A DNA stretch of 64,000 nucleotides from CAIQJJ01 sp049325275 (GTDB taxonomy: Bacteria > Chloroflexota > Anaerolineae > Anaerolineales > UBA4823), in the NCBI GenBank assembly GCA_049325275.1, contig JBMOLU010000086.1:69958-133957 (forward strand). The letters are read 5' to 3'. This document shows positions 26,235 through 35,318 of this stretch, piece by piece (within the stretch, counting starts at the first letter, position 1; every line of letters begins with the position of its first letter). The position numbers and the translations under genes were made by a program. The notes under the pieces are model-generated. The model worked only from the letters and a program-made list of their open reading frames with translations, had not been told where the DNA came from and searched no databases.

Positions 26235-27998
26235 ATGTATAAGACGCATACCTGCGGAGAATTGCGCCCCGCTCACCAGGGACAGACCGTGACCCTGGCC
26301 GGCTGGGTCCACCGCCGCCGCGACCACGGCGGCCTGGTGTTCATCGACCTGCGCGACCGTTATGGCATCACCCAGATCGTCGCCAACCCTGACATCAACG
26401 CCGAAGTGCACGATGCCATCGCCGACGTGCGCGCCGAGTGGGTGATTCGGGTGGAAGGCATCGTGGAGGCCCGGCCCAGCGAAATGGTTAACTCCAACCT
26501 GGAGACCGGCGAGATCGAGGTGTCTGCCCGCCACCTCACCGTGCTCAACCCGGCCAAGACGCCGCCTTTTGCGATCAACAAAGAAGATGAACTGGTGGAT
26601 GAAACCTTGCGCCTGAAATATCGCTATCTCGATCTGCGCCGCCCGCGCATGGCCCGCAACCTGGTGCTGCGCCACAAAATGGTCAAGTTCATTCGGGATT
26701 ATATGGATCAGGAAGGCTTCATCGAAGTCGAGACGCCCATCCTTTTCAAGACCACGCCCGAAGGGGCGCGTGACTACCTGGTGCCCTCACGCGTCCATCC
26801 GGGGGAATTCTATGCCCTGCCGCAGTCACCGCAGCAGCTCAAACAGTTGCTGATGGTGGCAGGCGTCGAACGCTATTTCCAGATTGCCCGTTGCTTCCGC
26901 GACGAGGATTTGCGCGGCGACCGGCAGCCCGAGTTCACCCAACTCGACCTGGAGATGTCGTACGTTCACCGCGACGACATTCTGGCCGTGGTCGAAGGCC
27001 TGTTCACGGCCATGGTGCCGGCCCTCGTGCCGCATAAGCGCCTGTACAGTTCTCCCTGGCCCAAGTTCTCTCACAGCGAAGTGATGGATCGCTACGGCGT
27101 GGACAAGCCCGACCTGCGTTTTGGGCTTGAGCTGGTGGATGTGGGCGAAATCTTCACGCAAAGCGAATTCAAGGTCTTTCAGGGCGCCTTGGGCAGCGGC
27201 GCCGTGATCAAGTGCATCGTTGCGCCGGGTTGTGCTGCGTACAGCCGCAAGGAGCAGGATGACCTGGTCGAGTTTGCCAAGGCGCAGGGCGCCAGGGGCC
27301 TGGTCACGCTGGGGCTGGCCGCCGACGGCCTCAAGGGCAGCGGGGCCAAGTTCGTCAGCGAGGCCGAGGTCGCACAGTTGCGTCAGAAGACCGGCGCCCA
27401 AGAAGGCGACCTGATCCTTTTCGTCGCCGATCAGAAGGCCGTTGCCAACAAGACACTTGGCCAGTTGCGCTTGCTCTTCCGCGACCGCCTCAACCTCGCC
27501 GACAAGAGCATCCTGGCGTTTGCCTGGGTGGTCGATTTTCCCATGTTCGAGTGGAACGAGGAAGAGAAGAAGTGGGATGCCGCCCACCATCCCTTCACCA
27601 TGCCGCGCATGGAACACCTCGACCGATTCGAAACCGATCCGGGTTCCATTCTCTCGGATGCCTACGACATGGTCTGCAACGGCTACGAAGTGGCTTCAGG
27701 TTCGATCCGTATCCATCGCAGCGACATCCAGCGCAAGGTATTTGAGCTGCTCGGCTTGAGCGAGGAAGAAATCGAGCAGAAGTTCGGGCACCTGATCGAA
27801 GCCTTCCAGTTCGGTGCGCCGCCGCATGGCGGCATGGCCCCGGGGATCGATCGCATCGTCATGCTCTTTGCCGACGAGCCGAACATCCGTGAGGTGATCC
27901 CCTTCCCGAAAAACCAGGCCGCGCGCGATGTGATGGCCGATGCGCCCTCCGCAGCGGATGCGAAGCAGCTCAAAGAATTGCATTTGAAGGTTGTGTAA
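26235..27998 (+). CDS. aspS: Aspartyl-tRNA synthetase
   Basis: A 587-residue bacterial-type class II synthetase that charges tRNA-Asp. The N-terminal OB anticodon-binding domain (GWVHRRRDHGGLVFIDLRDR) is followed by the catalytic core with motif 2 (FRDEDLRGDRQPEFTQLD), a bacterial GAD insertion (about 290-400) and motif 3 (GIDRIVML). The start at 26235 has AAGGAGG at 26223-26229. A separate asparaginyl-tRNA synthetase is encoded next, so this enzyme is probably discriminating. Transcription should depend on the attenuator upstream. Confidence 0.97.
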   Translation: MYKTHTCGELRPAHQGQTVTLAGWVHRRRDHGGLVFIDLRDRYGITQIVANPDINAEVHDAIADVRAEWVIRVEGIVEARPSEMVNSNLETGEIEVSARHLTVLNPAKTPPFAINKEDELVDETLRLKYRYLDLRRPRMARNLVLRHKMVKFIRDYMDQEGFIEVETPILFKTTPEGARDYLVPSRVHPGEFYALPQSPQQLKQLLMVAGVERYFQIARCFRDEDLRGDRQPEFTQLDLEMSYVHRDDILAVVEGLFTAMVPALVPHKRLYSSPWPKFSHSEVMDRYGVDKPDLRFGLELVDVGEIFTQSEFKVFQGALGSGAVIKCIVAPGCAAYSRKEQDDLVEFAKAQGARGLVTLGLAADGLKGSGAKFVSEAEVAQLRQKTGAQEGDLILFVADQKAVANKTLGQLRLLFRDRLNLADKSILAFAWVVDFPMFEWNEEEKKWDAAHHPFTMPRMEHLDRFETDPGSILSDAYDMVCNGYEVASGSIRIHRSDIQRKVFELLGLSEEEIEQKFGHLIEAFQFGAPPHGGMAPGIDRIVMLFADEPNIREVIPFPKNQAARDVMADAPSAADAKQLKELHLKVV

Positions 27999-28077
27999 GC
28001 GCGCCTGGAGAACGGAGAGTGGTAGTACAATTTGTCTGTGATTACTCTCTATTCTCTCTCTTCGCTAAGGAGTTTCC

Positions 28078-29421
28078 ATGCCACCAGTTATTCGTGTCGA
28101 TCAAATCGCCGCTTACGAAGGCCAGGACGTGACCGTGCAGGGATGGGTCTATAACCGCACGCACAAAGGCAAGCTGGTTTTCCTGCTCGTACGTGACGGT
28201 TCAGGCTTTGTGCAGTGTGTCGCTTTCAAAAACGATCTGCCTGAAGGGCTTTTCGAAGCCTTGACGCATGTTTCACAAGAATCTTCTGTGGCCGTCAGCG
28301 GCAGTGTGCGCGCCGATCCGCGCTCGCCGGGTATCCCAGGGGGCTACGAGATCGGCATCAAGGACGTTCAGGTGATCCAGCTTGCGGGTGAAGACTATCC
28401 CATGGCGCTCAAAGAGCATGGCCCCGATTTTGCCCTCGATCACCGCCACTTATGGATGCGTATGCCCAGCCAGTGGGCGGTTTTACGCGTGCGCGCCACC
28501 GTCATGGCCGCCATCCGGGAGTGGCTCGACGGCCACGGTTTCATCAACATGGATACGCCCATCCTGACGCCGGCAGCTTGTGAAGGGACCACCACGCTGT
28601 TCGAGACGCCCTACTTCGACGAGGGGAAAGCCTACCTGGCCCAGAGCGGGCAACTGTATAACGAAGCCAATATCTTTGCCTTTGGCAAGGTCTACTGCTT
28701 CGGCCCCACCTTCCGCGCCGAAAAATCCAAAACCCGCCGTCACCTGACCGAGTTTTGGATGGTCGAACCGGAGATCGCTTTCTGCGATCTCGATCAGTTG
28801 ATGGAAGTTGAAGAGCAGTTTGTCTCTCACATCGTCCAGCGCGTACTGCGCGAACGCCAGCCCGAGCTAAAGTCGCTTGGGCGCGACACGACCGTCCTGG
28901 AGAAGATCGCCCCACCGTTCCCGCGTATTTCTTACGATGACGCCCTGGCGATGATCCAGCAAATTCGCGCCGAGACGGATGACCCCGAAAAGAAAGAATT
29001 GCTCCAGATCGAGTGGGGCATGGATTTCGGCTCTCCCCACGAAACCGAGTTGACGTCCCGCTTCGAGAAGCCGGTGCTTGTGTACGGCTATCCGACTCAG
29101 GTCAAGGCGTTTTACATGGAACCCTGGCCGGGCCGGCCGGAAGTCTGTAAAAGCGTGGATTTGCTCGCTCCGGAGGGGTATGGTGAAATCATTGGCGGCA
29201 GCGAGCGCATGTCCAGCCACGATCTGTTGTTGCAGCGCATCCACGAGCACAAACTGCCTGAAGAAGCCTTCAGATGGTATCTCGATTTGCGCAAGTACGG
29301 CAGCGTACCCCACAGTGGCTTTGGCATGGGCGTCGAACGTACGGTGGCCTGGTTGTGCGGTATCGAACACATTCGCGAGGCCATTCCCTACCCGCGCACG
29401 ATCAAGCGGGTGTACCCCTGA
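28078..29421 (+). CDS. asnS: Asparaginyl-tRNA synthetase
   Basis: A 447-residue class II synthetase that charges tRNA-Asn. An N-terminal OB domain (VQGWVYNRTHKGKLVFLLVRDG) precedes the catalytic domain with ESGQ-like SGQLYNEA, motif 2 FRAEKSKTRRHLTEFWMVEPE and motif 3 GFGMGVERTVAWLCG. It has a good ribosome site (AAGGAG) and begins 79 bases after aspS on the same strand, so it is probably read with aspS under the same attenuator. A bidirectional terminator follows at 29560. Confidence 0.96.
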   Translation: MPPVIRVDQIAAYEGQDVTVQGWVYNRTHKGKLVFLLVRDGSGFVQCVAFKNDLPEGLFEALTHVSQESSVAVSGSVRADPRSPGIPGGYEIGIKDVQVIQLAGEDYPMALKEHGPDFALDHRHLWMRMPSQWAVLRVRATVMAAIREWLDGHGFINMDTPILTPAACEGTTTLFETPYFDEGKAYLAQSGQLYNEANIFAFGKVYCFGPTFRAEKSKTRRHLTEFWMVEPEIAFCDLDQLMEVEEQFVSHIVQRVLRERQPELKSLGRDTTVLEKIAPPFPRISYDDALAMIQQIRAETDDPEKKELLQIEWGMDFGSPHETELTSRFEKPVLVYGYPTQVKAFYMEPWPGRPEVCKSVDLLAPEGYGEIIGGSERMSSHDLLLQRIHEHKLPEEAFRWYLDLRKYGSVPHSGFGMGVERTVAWLCGIEHIREAIPYPRTIKRVYP

Positions 29422-29425
29422 GAAG

Positions 29426-29527
29426 CTGTCTGAAAAGCAAGGCGCGACGCACTTTGCCGATGAGAAACAGGTGTTACCTATCCTTCATGGAAGTGCGTCG
29501 CACCAGTCAGCGGTATTTTTCAGACAG
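29426..29527. repeat. Nested inverted repeat, about 100 bp (MITE-like or processed hairpin)
   Basis: Outer arms CTGTCTGAAAA (29426-29436) and TTTTCAGACAG (29517-29527) are perfect inverted repeats, and inside them GCGACGCACTT (29444-29454) pairs perfectly with AAGTGCGTCGC (29491-29501). The element begins five bases after the asnS stop. No coding capacity. Terminal inverted repeats around a small non-coding core fit a miniature transposable element; a complex 3' RNA structure is the alternative. Confidence 0.55.
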
Positions 29528-29559
29528 TCTTTGCGTGTTTTCGTCTGGTAAACAACCAA

Positions 29560-29598
29560 AAAACGGGTGTGCGGCTTAGAACGTCGCACACCCGTTTT
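29560..29598. terminator. Bidirectional terminator between asnS and the DUF11 gene
   Basis: A 14-bp perfect stem, AAAACGGGTGTGCG (29560-29573) with CGCACACCCGTTTT (29585-29598). T-rich ends are present on both strands (six T on the minus strand), which suits the convergent genes on either side. Confidence 0.85.
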
Positions 29599-29607
29599 CG
29601 AATCAAC

Positions 29608-29689
29608 CACGCTTCTTGGATGCAAGAAGCGTGCACATGGGAAACACCACACCGGGCTGGCCGGTGGGTGTTTCCCATGCTTTATTTTA
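29608..29689. other. Two further strong hairpins before the DUF11 gene end
   Basis: CACGCTTCTTG (29608-29618) pairs with CAAGAAGCGTG (29623-29633), and CATGGGAAACACC (29636-29648) pairs with GGTGTTTCCCATG (29677-29689), the latter followed on the plus strand by CTTTATTTT. With the preceding elements this makes four stem-loops in 271 bases and fills the whole intergenic region. Confidence 0.65.
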
Positions 29690-29692
29690 CGG

Positions 29693-32600
29693 TCAACGTA
29701 TCAGGATCGGCAGGTAAACCCGCTCGCTGCCCGGCGGAGGCAGGGGTTGATCGGTGACGAAAACGGGTGCGGTTTCGCCCAGGTTCGGGATCGAACCGCT
29801 GTTGCTTTGCGCACTGACCAGATTGTAGTACGTGCCGGTTGGGACTCCGATGCCGATGCGAACCCTGAAAACGATTTCCACTTTGCAGCCATTAGGGCCG
29901 CAGTTGGCCGGCAGGTTCAGGCCCGTCCAGACCGGTTGGGTACCATTTGGCCCCAGGGAGGCCGGTACTGGGCCTTTGATCATGTCGACGTAAGTGAAGC
30001 CGGTCGGCAGCGTATCGGTGATGCGGATCTGCGTATAGGCCACTTCGCTCAGGTTGATCAGGGTGACGGTGTAGGGAATGATGCTGCCCGGGTTGGCGCG
30101 ATCCACCCCGACCCGTTTGATGATGGACACCGACGGAACAACACTGACCGGGTTGGCTGTGATGGATTGAATCGTGACTTCGTTGTCTGTGGCGGCCAGC
30201 TTGTTGTAGTACTCTCCATACAGGGTGGCAGAACGCATCCGTATACGCCAACTGTTCCCGCCCGGTTGAATGGTTGCATTCCGCCAGACAAGCTGGTTGG
30301 TTTCTTCGTTCACTTCAGGTTCTGGACCGATGACCATGGAAACATAGCTGAAGCCGTTTGGCATGATATCGGTGATCGAGTCGATCACAAAGGGATAGGT
30401 GTCTTTGTTTACGACGGTGACCACGTACTCGACCAGCGAATCGGGCGGCACCCAGTCGGTAATGGGGGTTTTTATCAGCGTCACGGGATACGGGTCGACG
30501 ACGATAAGGCCGTTTCCGTTTGGTTTGACGCCGGTATCGAGGCGCCCGACGCAGCCATTTGACGCAGTTGCGCTCCAGGTGGGGACGAGGGAACGCGTCG
30601 GTGGGGGCACGGGTGTTTCCGGCGCTCCTGGGATTTGAAGGGTGAAAATGAACAGGGTTTCGGTGTGACCGGGCAAGGTTAAGTTGCTCCAGGTCAGCGT
30701 CTGGCCGTTGACGGCCGGCGCCGGCCCCTGTTGTATTCCGACATACGTGGGGGTGTAGTAGAGGTCTGTGGGCAAAGTCAGTACGAGGTTGACGTTCGTC
30801 AACGTGTCTGCGGATTGGTTATCCAGGCTCAAGGTGTAGCTGACCACCGAACCGGGCGGCGTCGTACGGCGGTAGGGAAGCAGGTCTACGAGCACGTGCG
30901 GATTGACGGTGAGCGGTGCAAGGTTCGTTGCATTGTACGCGTAGAAAGCGCTTGGCGTCGTGTAGTACTGCCGGACACTGCCGGTTGTGTTCCAGTAAAC
31001 CCTCGGTAAGAGGTTACAACCGACGTCTGTCGTCACGCGTGCGGTAAAGCTCCCCGTCCACGTTTCATCGGGGGCGATCGGGTAATCCGGATCCACCGGG
31101 ATCAACGCTACCTGGCTGTTCGAGCCGCCGACCTGGTAAAAGCCTGACGGTAACGTGTCTTCGATTCTATCGAGTGTGAAGGTTTCGTTGACGAGACTGG
31201 TGTTGTAGAGCGTGATTTCGTACTCCACCTCGCCGCCCGGATAGATGCTGGAGGGCGTAACGGTCTTGTTGATCTTCATCGGTGAATCGAGGAAAAAGCA
31301 CGCCAGGTTTACGCGCTCGGGAATATAAGCATCCGGTGAAGAGGCCTTGACCCCGTTACAGTAGGTTCTCAACCAGTCTCCGTCGGCAATGGCGGCAAAA
31401 GCAATTTGGAGGTTCATTTTCGATGGAACCGAAAGATAGGGGTCCTGCCACACGATCGGGTTCTCATCGTATCCGGGTAGCGGATTAGGCCCTTCGGTCA
31501 TGTAGTAGTAGTGCGTTTTTCGCGAATCACTGCTGCTCTGGATGGTATCGGTAAGGCGGATGCCGTCGATCAGGAATGGCCCGACGTTCTTGAGCGTGAT
31601 GGTGTAAAAGATGGTCACGCCGGGTTGGGTGATATTGTTGGAGACAATCTTTTCCATGATCATGGCCGCTTTTACGCGTACGCGGGCCAGGTTGATCTCT
31701 TTTCTGTAGGCTGCTTCAGGATGATAAGCGTTTAACGTGTTGAAATACTCGGTAAGGGTCGCGTTGACGTTGATGTAGGTCTGGCGTGGAATTTGCACGA
31801 CGAACGATCGGGTTACCTTTCCCCAGGCGGGGAGGGAACTGATCGTCCAGGCCAGTTCGCGCCCATTGTTCAACACCGTCGGTGCCGGGTCGCCGTAGGC
31901 CGGGCGCAGGTAGGTGAACGGGACAGGATTGCCAGGCAGCGTGTCGGTAAGTGCAACGTTGGTCAGGTTTTCATTTAGAGGGTTGTAAACGGTGATTGTG
32001 TAGGTCACTTCCTCGGTTGGGAAGACCTCCGGTATCGTGCTCACCATGGTTGCCGCGAAGGCCTGCTTCTCCAGCAAGGGCCTTACGATAGACGCTGCAT
32101 GAATCTTTCCGAGGACGTCGGCCAGCTTAATCTCCGAAGCGCGTGCCCGATAAGCATTATTGGCGTTGACGATACTGGTGTTGGTAACTGCATCGATAGC
32201 AACATACACGCGGAAGTGGAGCGTTAGCTGCTCACCCGGATAGAGCGGGCCGGCGATGTGCCACACGACGGCGTTGGCATCGCTCACGTACTGGCTGCCC
32301 TGGTCGGAATCCAGGTACGTGGTTTTTGCCGGTAGGGCATCGGTAATCACCAGGTTGGTTGCCTCGATAGAATCTTGGCGCTCGATGTTCGAAACGGTGA
32401 TGGTGTAGGCGAGGATGTGCCCCGGTAGTACGCGGGTTGGGCCGACGATTTTTGTCAGTTCGAGCAAGGGTCCGCATACCACGGCGACCGTATCGTCCTG
32501 ATCGCCGGTAATCCCGCTCTGGTTCGAAAAAATCTTGACGGCGTTGCCGATAAAAATCGGCGACTTGGTGGCTACCGGTTCGACCGTTGTGTAAACCGTC

Positions 32601-33034
32601 GTGTAGAAGGTGATGTTACCGGATGCGTTGGCTGGCAGGGAGGGAATCGTCCACTCCATCGCCAGCGGGCCGTTTCGTTGATACTGGATGCTTGGGTCGC
32701 TTGCCAGGTAAACGCCGTGATAGACCTGTCCCTTGCCCAACGTATCTGAAATGATCACGTTGGCGATGCTGCCCCCGGTTGTGTTGGTGTAACGGATGGT
32801 GAAGGTCAGCGAGCCACCCGGCCGTACCAGGTTGTCTTCGCGTGGTGTGTCGACTAGCGTTGTGACCGCCAGGCTGGCTTGAACGGCTTCCGGCATGTGT
32901 GGATCTTCGGGTGGCTGTTCTTGCTGTAAGCTCGTGGCCTGGGCGCTTTGCAGAAAGACAAACACCAAAACCAGACCGAGCACCATAGCCCATACGATGG
33001 CGCCAAATCGAAGCTTTTTTTGTGGTTGACTCAT
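29693..33034 (-). CDS. Secreted surface protein with eight DUF11 repeats and a YLPILIR tail
   Basis: A 1113-residue exported protein: signal anchor (about residues 8-35, ending QSAQA), then eight repeats of the DUF11 beta-sandwich type, each about 120-140 residues with the pattern PG-x-Y-TI-x-N ... DTLP (for example ITDTLPTGFTYVDM). The protein ends PPPGSERVYLPILIR. The start at 33034 has AGGAG upstream; the frame extends to 33073 without a better site. DUF11 arrays are cell-surface stalks or adhesins. The last residues match those of the secreted nuclease at 46054. In the ~250 bases upstream no regulatory motif was recognised. Confidence 0.9.
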   Translation of the reverse strand: MSQPQKKLRFGAIVWAMVLGLVLVFVFLQSAQATSLQQEQPPEDPHMPEAVQASLAVTTLVDTPREDNLVRPGGSLTFTIRYTNTTGGSIANVIISDTLGKGQVYHGVYLASDPSIQYQRNGPLAMEWTIPSLPANASGNITFYTTVYTTVEPVATKSPIFIGNAVKIFSNQSGITGDQDDTVAVVCGPLLELTKIVGPTRVLPGHILAYTITVSNIERQDSIEATNLVITDALPAKTTYLDSDQGSQYVSDANAVVWHIAGPLYPGEQLTLHFRVYVAIDAVTNTSIVNANNAYRARASEIKLADVLGKIHAASIVRPLLEKQAFAATMVSTIPEVFPTEEVTYTITVYNPLNENLTNVALTDTLPGNPVPFTYLRPAYGDPAPTVLNNGRELAWTISSLPAWGKVTRSFVVQIPRQTYINVNATLTEYFNTLNAYHPEAAYRKEINLARVRVKAAMIMEKIVSNNITQPGVTIFYTITLKNVGPFLIDGIRLTDTIQSSSDSRKTHYYYMTEGPNPLPGYDENPIVWQDPYLSVPSKMNLQIAFAAIADGDWLRTYCNGVKASSPDAYIPERVNLACFFLDSPMKINKTVTPSSIYPGGEVEYEITLYNTSLVNETFTLDRIEDTLPSGFYQVGGSNSQVALIPVDPDYPIAPDETWTGSFTARVTTDVGCNLLPRVYWNTTGSVRQYYTTPSAFYAYNATNLAPLTVNPHVLVDLLPYRRTTPPGSVVSYTLSLDNQSADTLTNVNLVLTLPTDLYYTPTYVGIQQGPAPAVNGQTLTWSNLTLPGHTETLFIFTLQIPGAPETPVPPPTRSLVPTWSATASNGCVGRLDTGVKPNGNGLIVVDPYPVTLIKTPITDWVPPDSLVEYVVTVVNKDTYPFVIDSITDIMPNGFSYVSMVIGPEPEVNEETNQLVWRNATIQPGGNSWRIRMRSATLYGEYYNKLAATDNEVTIQSITANPVSVVPSVSIIKRVGVDRANPGSIIPYTVTLINLSEVAYTQIRITDTLPTGFTYVDMIKGPVPASLGPNGTQPVWTGLNLPANCGPNGCKVEIVFRVRIGIGVPTGTYYNLVSAQSNSGSIPNLGETAPVFVTDQPLPPPGSERVYLPILIR

Positions 33035-33287
33035 CTTTTTACTCCTGAAAAATAAAATTTTCTTCTCTTGCAAGAAGTTAACGGTCTTCTTTTTCGCAGA
33101 AGATATTCCTGTTCGGAGTTACCCCCATTGAAACTGGAAGAGCCATGTCCATAGATTAGTGAAGTACAAACGCCAGTAGAAACGTGTGGGTTGTGGCATG
33201 AGTTTGGAAATTGCGGTGGTGAGGATGCCCCATCGTCACGATAATCCCACATTCATATACTGTAAGGATACCATTATTCTTTGTTTT

Positions 33288-34067
33288 TTACACGGTGTTT
33301 TTTTGCGGTTTTCCCAAGGCCCAGAACGTGGGTACGAAAAGCACACGTTCGCCACGTGTGCGCGACTGTCGTTCGATTTCGTATAACGCCGGAAGCCTGT
33401 CCTGCTGCCATGCATCGGGGAGTTGAGCCAGGTCATCTTGTAGAACCTGCCACTCCAGTTCCCATGCGCTTTGCGATGCCGGCCATTGCCCGCCCAAGAC
33501 ACCTGTTTCGATATTTTCCAGCCCTGCTTGTAGAAAAATGCTGGCCAGTTTGCGACCAACCTGTGGGTCGGCTCCCTGCTGCCGTAGCGCCTCGCTTTGC
33601 CACGCGCCTAACAGCGACAGTGGTTCAGGGTAGTCGATGCGCCCCCCGTAGTCGGGTTCGGCCAGGGCCAGAACCCAGCCGCCAGGCTGTGTGACGCGCG
33701 CCATTTCGCCTACGATCGTTACGGGGTCACCTGCCCAAAGCAACACGAAGTGGCATAGCGTAACGTTGAAAGTTTGCGCCGGATAAGGCAGGAGCTTTGC
33801 ATTCGCGCAGGCCAGGATGTTCGAATACTGCTTTGCCTGCCTCAACCGTTCGCTGTCGATGTCCACGCCGAACGCTTGCAGGCCAAGGCTTTGCAGTTCC
33901 CCAAACAGCACACCCGTGCCGCAGCCAACATCCAGAACACGCCGGGCGTGATGGATTCCGATGCGGTTGTAAAGGTATTGGCGCAGGTCCTGTGTCCAAC
34001 CTGCCTGTTGTCCGAAGCGGATATGTTCGTCGTTGGTGGGTTTCAGATGGCTCAAGATGCGCGCCAA
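33288..34067 (-). CDS. SAM-dependent methyltransferase (class I)
   Basis: A 259-residue Rossmann-fold methyltransferase. Motif I is VLDVGCGTGVLFGEL (about residue 45), motif II GVDIDSERLRQA and the motif after it NAKLLPYPAQTFNVTLCHFVLLW, of the UbiE/Methyltransf_11 type. The only workable start is TTG at 34067, because an in-frame stop lies four codons upstream and no early ATG exists. It begins 37 bases after the pseudo-radical-SAM gene and is the last gene of that operon, so it may methylate the same product. Confidence 0.87.
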   Translation of the reverse strand: MARILSHLKPTNDEHIRFGQQAGWTQDLRQYLYNRIGIHHARRVLDVGCGTGVLFGELQSLGLQAFGVDIDSERLRQAKQYSNILACANAKLLPYPAQTFNVTLCHFVLLWAGDPVTIVGEMARVTQPGGWVLALAEPDYGGRIDYPEPLSLLGAWQSEALRQQGADPQVGRKLASIFLQAGLENIETGVLGGQWPASQSAWELEWQVLQDDLAQLPDAWQQDRLPALYEIERQSRTRGERVLFVPTFWALGKPQKNTV

Positions 34068-34104
34068 GGGTATTTTCTACTGAACAGGATACGAAGTTTT
34101 CACG

Positions 34105-35268
34105 CTAACGTCCCGCCGCCTTCCAGATGCTCTCGAAGGAGTCGTGCAAGAAGTTGCCCAGTACTTGATTCACCCCCTGCGCCGGGAGCACGTCGCCATC
34201 CGGTTCCACATACAGCCAGGCGCGGCCGGCGCCGTCAGGTTGGGCTTCTGTATCGGTTTCCAGCGTAACCGGGTTGAAGGTGGAATAGGGCACGGGTAAA
34301 TCCCAGACCAGGGTCAGGCCCTGCGTGGCTGCATGATCGCGCAGGTGTTCCAATGTCGTCCGCAGGGTGTCGTCGGTGGCCGTCAGTGAAATAGCGCGAA
34401 TATCGCTCTCTGCCAGCTTGTCGACGACCCAGCTCATGCGGGCCGCATTTTCGGGGGTAATGGTCAGGTGGACGACGAGGGATATATCGGCTGAAAGGGC
34501 GTTGCTCAAGGCCGCAGCGACGTCCAGATTTTCGGGCCGGAGGTTGAGCATGATGTGGTCCAGCCCGGTTTGCAGAATTTCGTTCAGGTAATCGGGATTT
34601 CCCAGCTTGCGGCCGTCGGTCAGCAGGCCCGAGACCTGACCCAACTGCTCGGCGTAGCGGATCAACTCGGGCAAATCGCCGCGCAGCGTCGCTTCTCCGC
34701 CGGTGAAGACGACGTGTGGAATGCCGGCCTGCCAGGCTTTGTCGAGGATCGCTTTCCACTCCTCGGTGGTCAGTTCACGCTCGACGCGCTTGGTGGGGGC
34801 ATATTCGGGGTTGGTGCCATCGGGCAAGTGGTAGGTCAGGGCGCAGTCCAGCCGAAAGGGGGCCGAGACGGGCTGCGAATAGGGCGCAAAGCGGTCGAAG
34901 TTGAGGTAAGTGACCGGGTCGAGGTCGGGCGTGCTGACCAGCGTCATCAGGCGCTCTTTCAGATCACGATAGTCTTTCTTGGCCTGCGAGACGCGCACGC
35001 GGTAGCGCTCGGCAATGGCTTTCGCTGCGTCGTCGTCCGGTGTTCCCTGCACCAGGTGATAGGCGTATTCAGTGGCCGTTGGGTTAAGGTGCATGACCGT
35101 GGATGCGTTGAGGATCAGAACCCCATCGCCGTCTGGCTCGACACGCAGGTGCAGACGGTAGGGGAGTTCTGCATCCGGTGGGGCCTGATAGTGATAGGTG
35201 CCTGCAGCCAGAGGGGGAGGCGGTGTGGACGAAAACTGGCGTTTGAGGAACTCGCGAATGGATGTCAT
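34105..35268 (-). CDS. Pseudo-radical-SAM protein with PqqD-like N-terminal domain (cluster cysteines lost)
   Basis: A 387-residue paralog of the radical SAM protein encoded just upstream. It keeps the same order: PqqD-like domain (about 35-115, LHLRVEPDGDGVLILNASTV), core with the SAM-binding GGE motif (HVVFTGGEATLR, 184-195) and the start of a SPASM-type region (YVEPDGDVLPAQ). The three cluster cysteines are replaced: Leu148, Thr152 and Glu155 stand where the active protein has Cys153, Cys157 and Cys160. The whole protein has a single Cys (142). It therefore cannot bind the Fe-S clusters and should act as a binding or regulatory partner. The ribosome site AAGGAG is intact and the frame is open, so it is not a decayed gene. 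Confidence 0.85.
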   Translation of the reverse strand: MTSIREFLKRQFSSTPPPPLAAGTYHYQAPPDAELPYRLHLRVEPDGDGVLILNASTVMHLNPTATEYAYHLVQGTPDDDAAKAIAERYRVRVSQAKKDYRDLKERLMTLVSTPDLDPVTYLNFDRFAPYSQPVSAPFRLDCALTYHLPDGTNPEYAPTKRVERELTTEEWKAILDKAWQAGIPHVVFTGGEATLRGDLPELIRYAEQLGQVSGLLTDGRKLGNPDYLNEILQTGLDHIMLNLRPENLDVAAALSNALSADISLVVHLTITPENAARMSWVVDKLAESDIRAISLTATDDTLRTTLEHLRDHAATQGLTLVWDLPVPYSTFNPVTLETDTEAQPDGAGRAWLYVEPDGDVLPAQGVNQVLGNFLHDSFESIWKAAGR

Positions 35269-35318
35269 GGCTTACTCCTTGGAACGGTTGCAGGCTTGGA
35301 AGGTTGCCGGTGTACGGG

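Noticed and set aside
29426..29527. Complete insertion sequence
   Set aside because: There are inverted ends but no transposase frame inside; at most a MITE-type remnant.
33035..33287. Riboswitch or leader upstream of the DUF11 gene
   Set aside because: The ~250 bases are less GC-rich than the surroundings but no known riboswitch core, hairpin-terminator pair or leader peptide was found.
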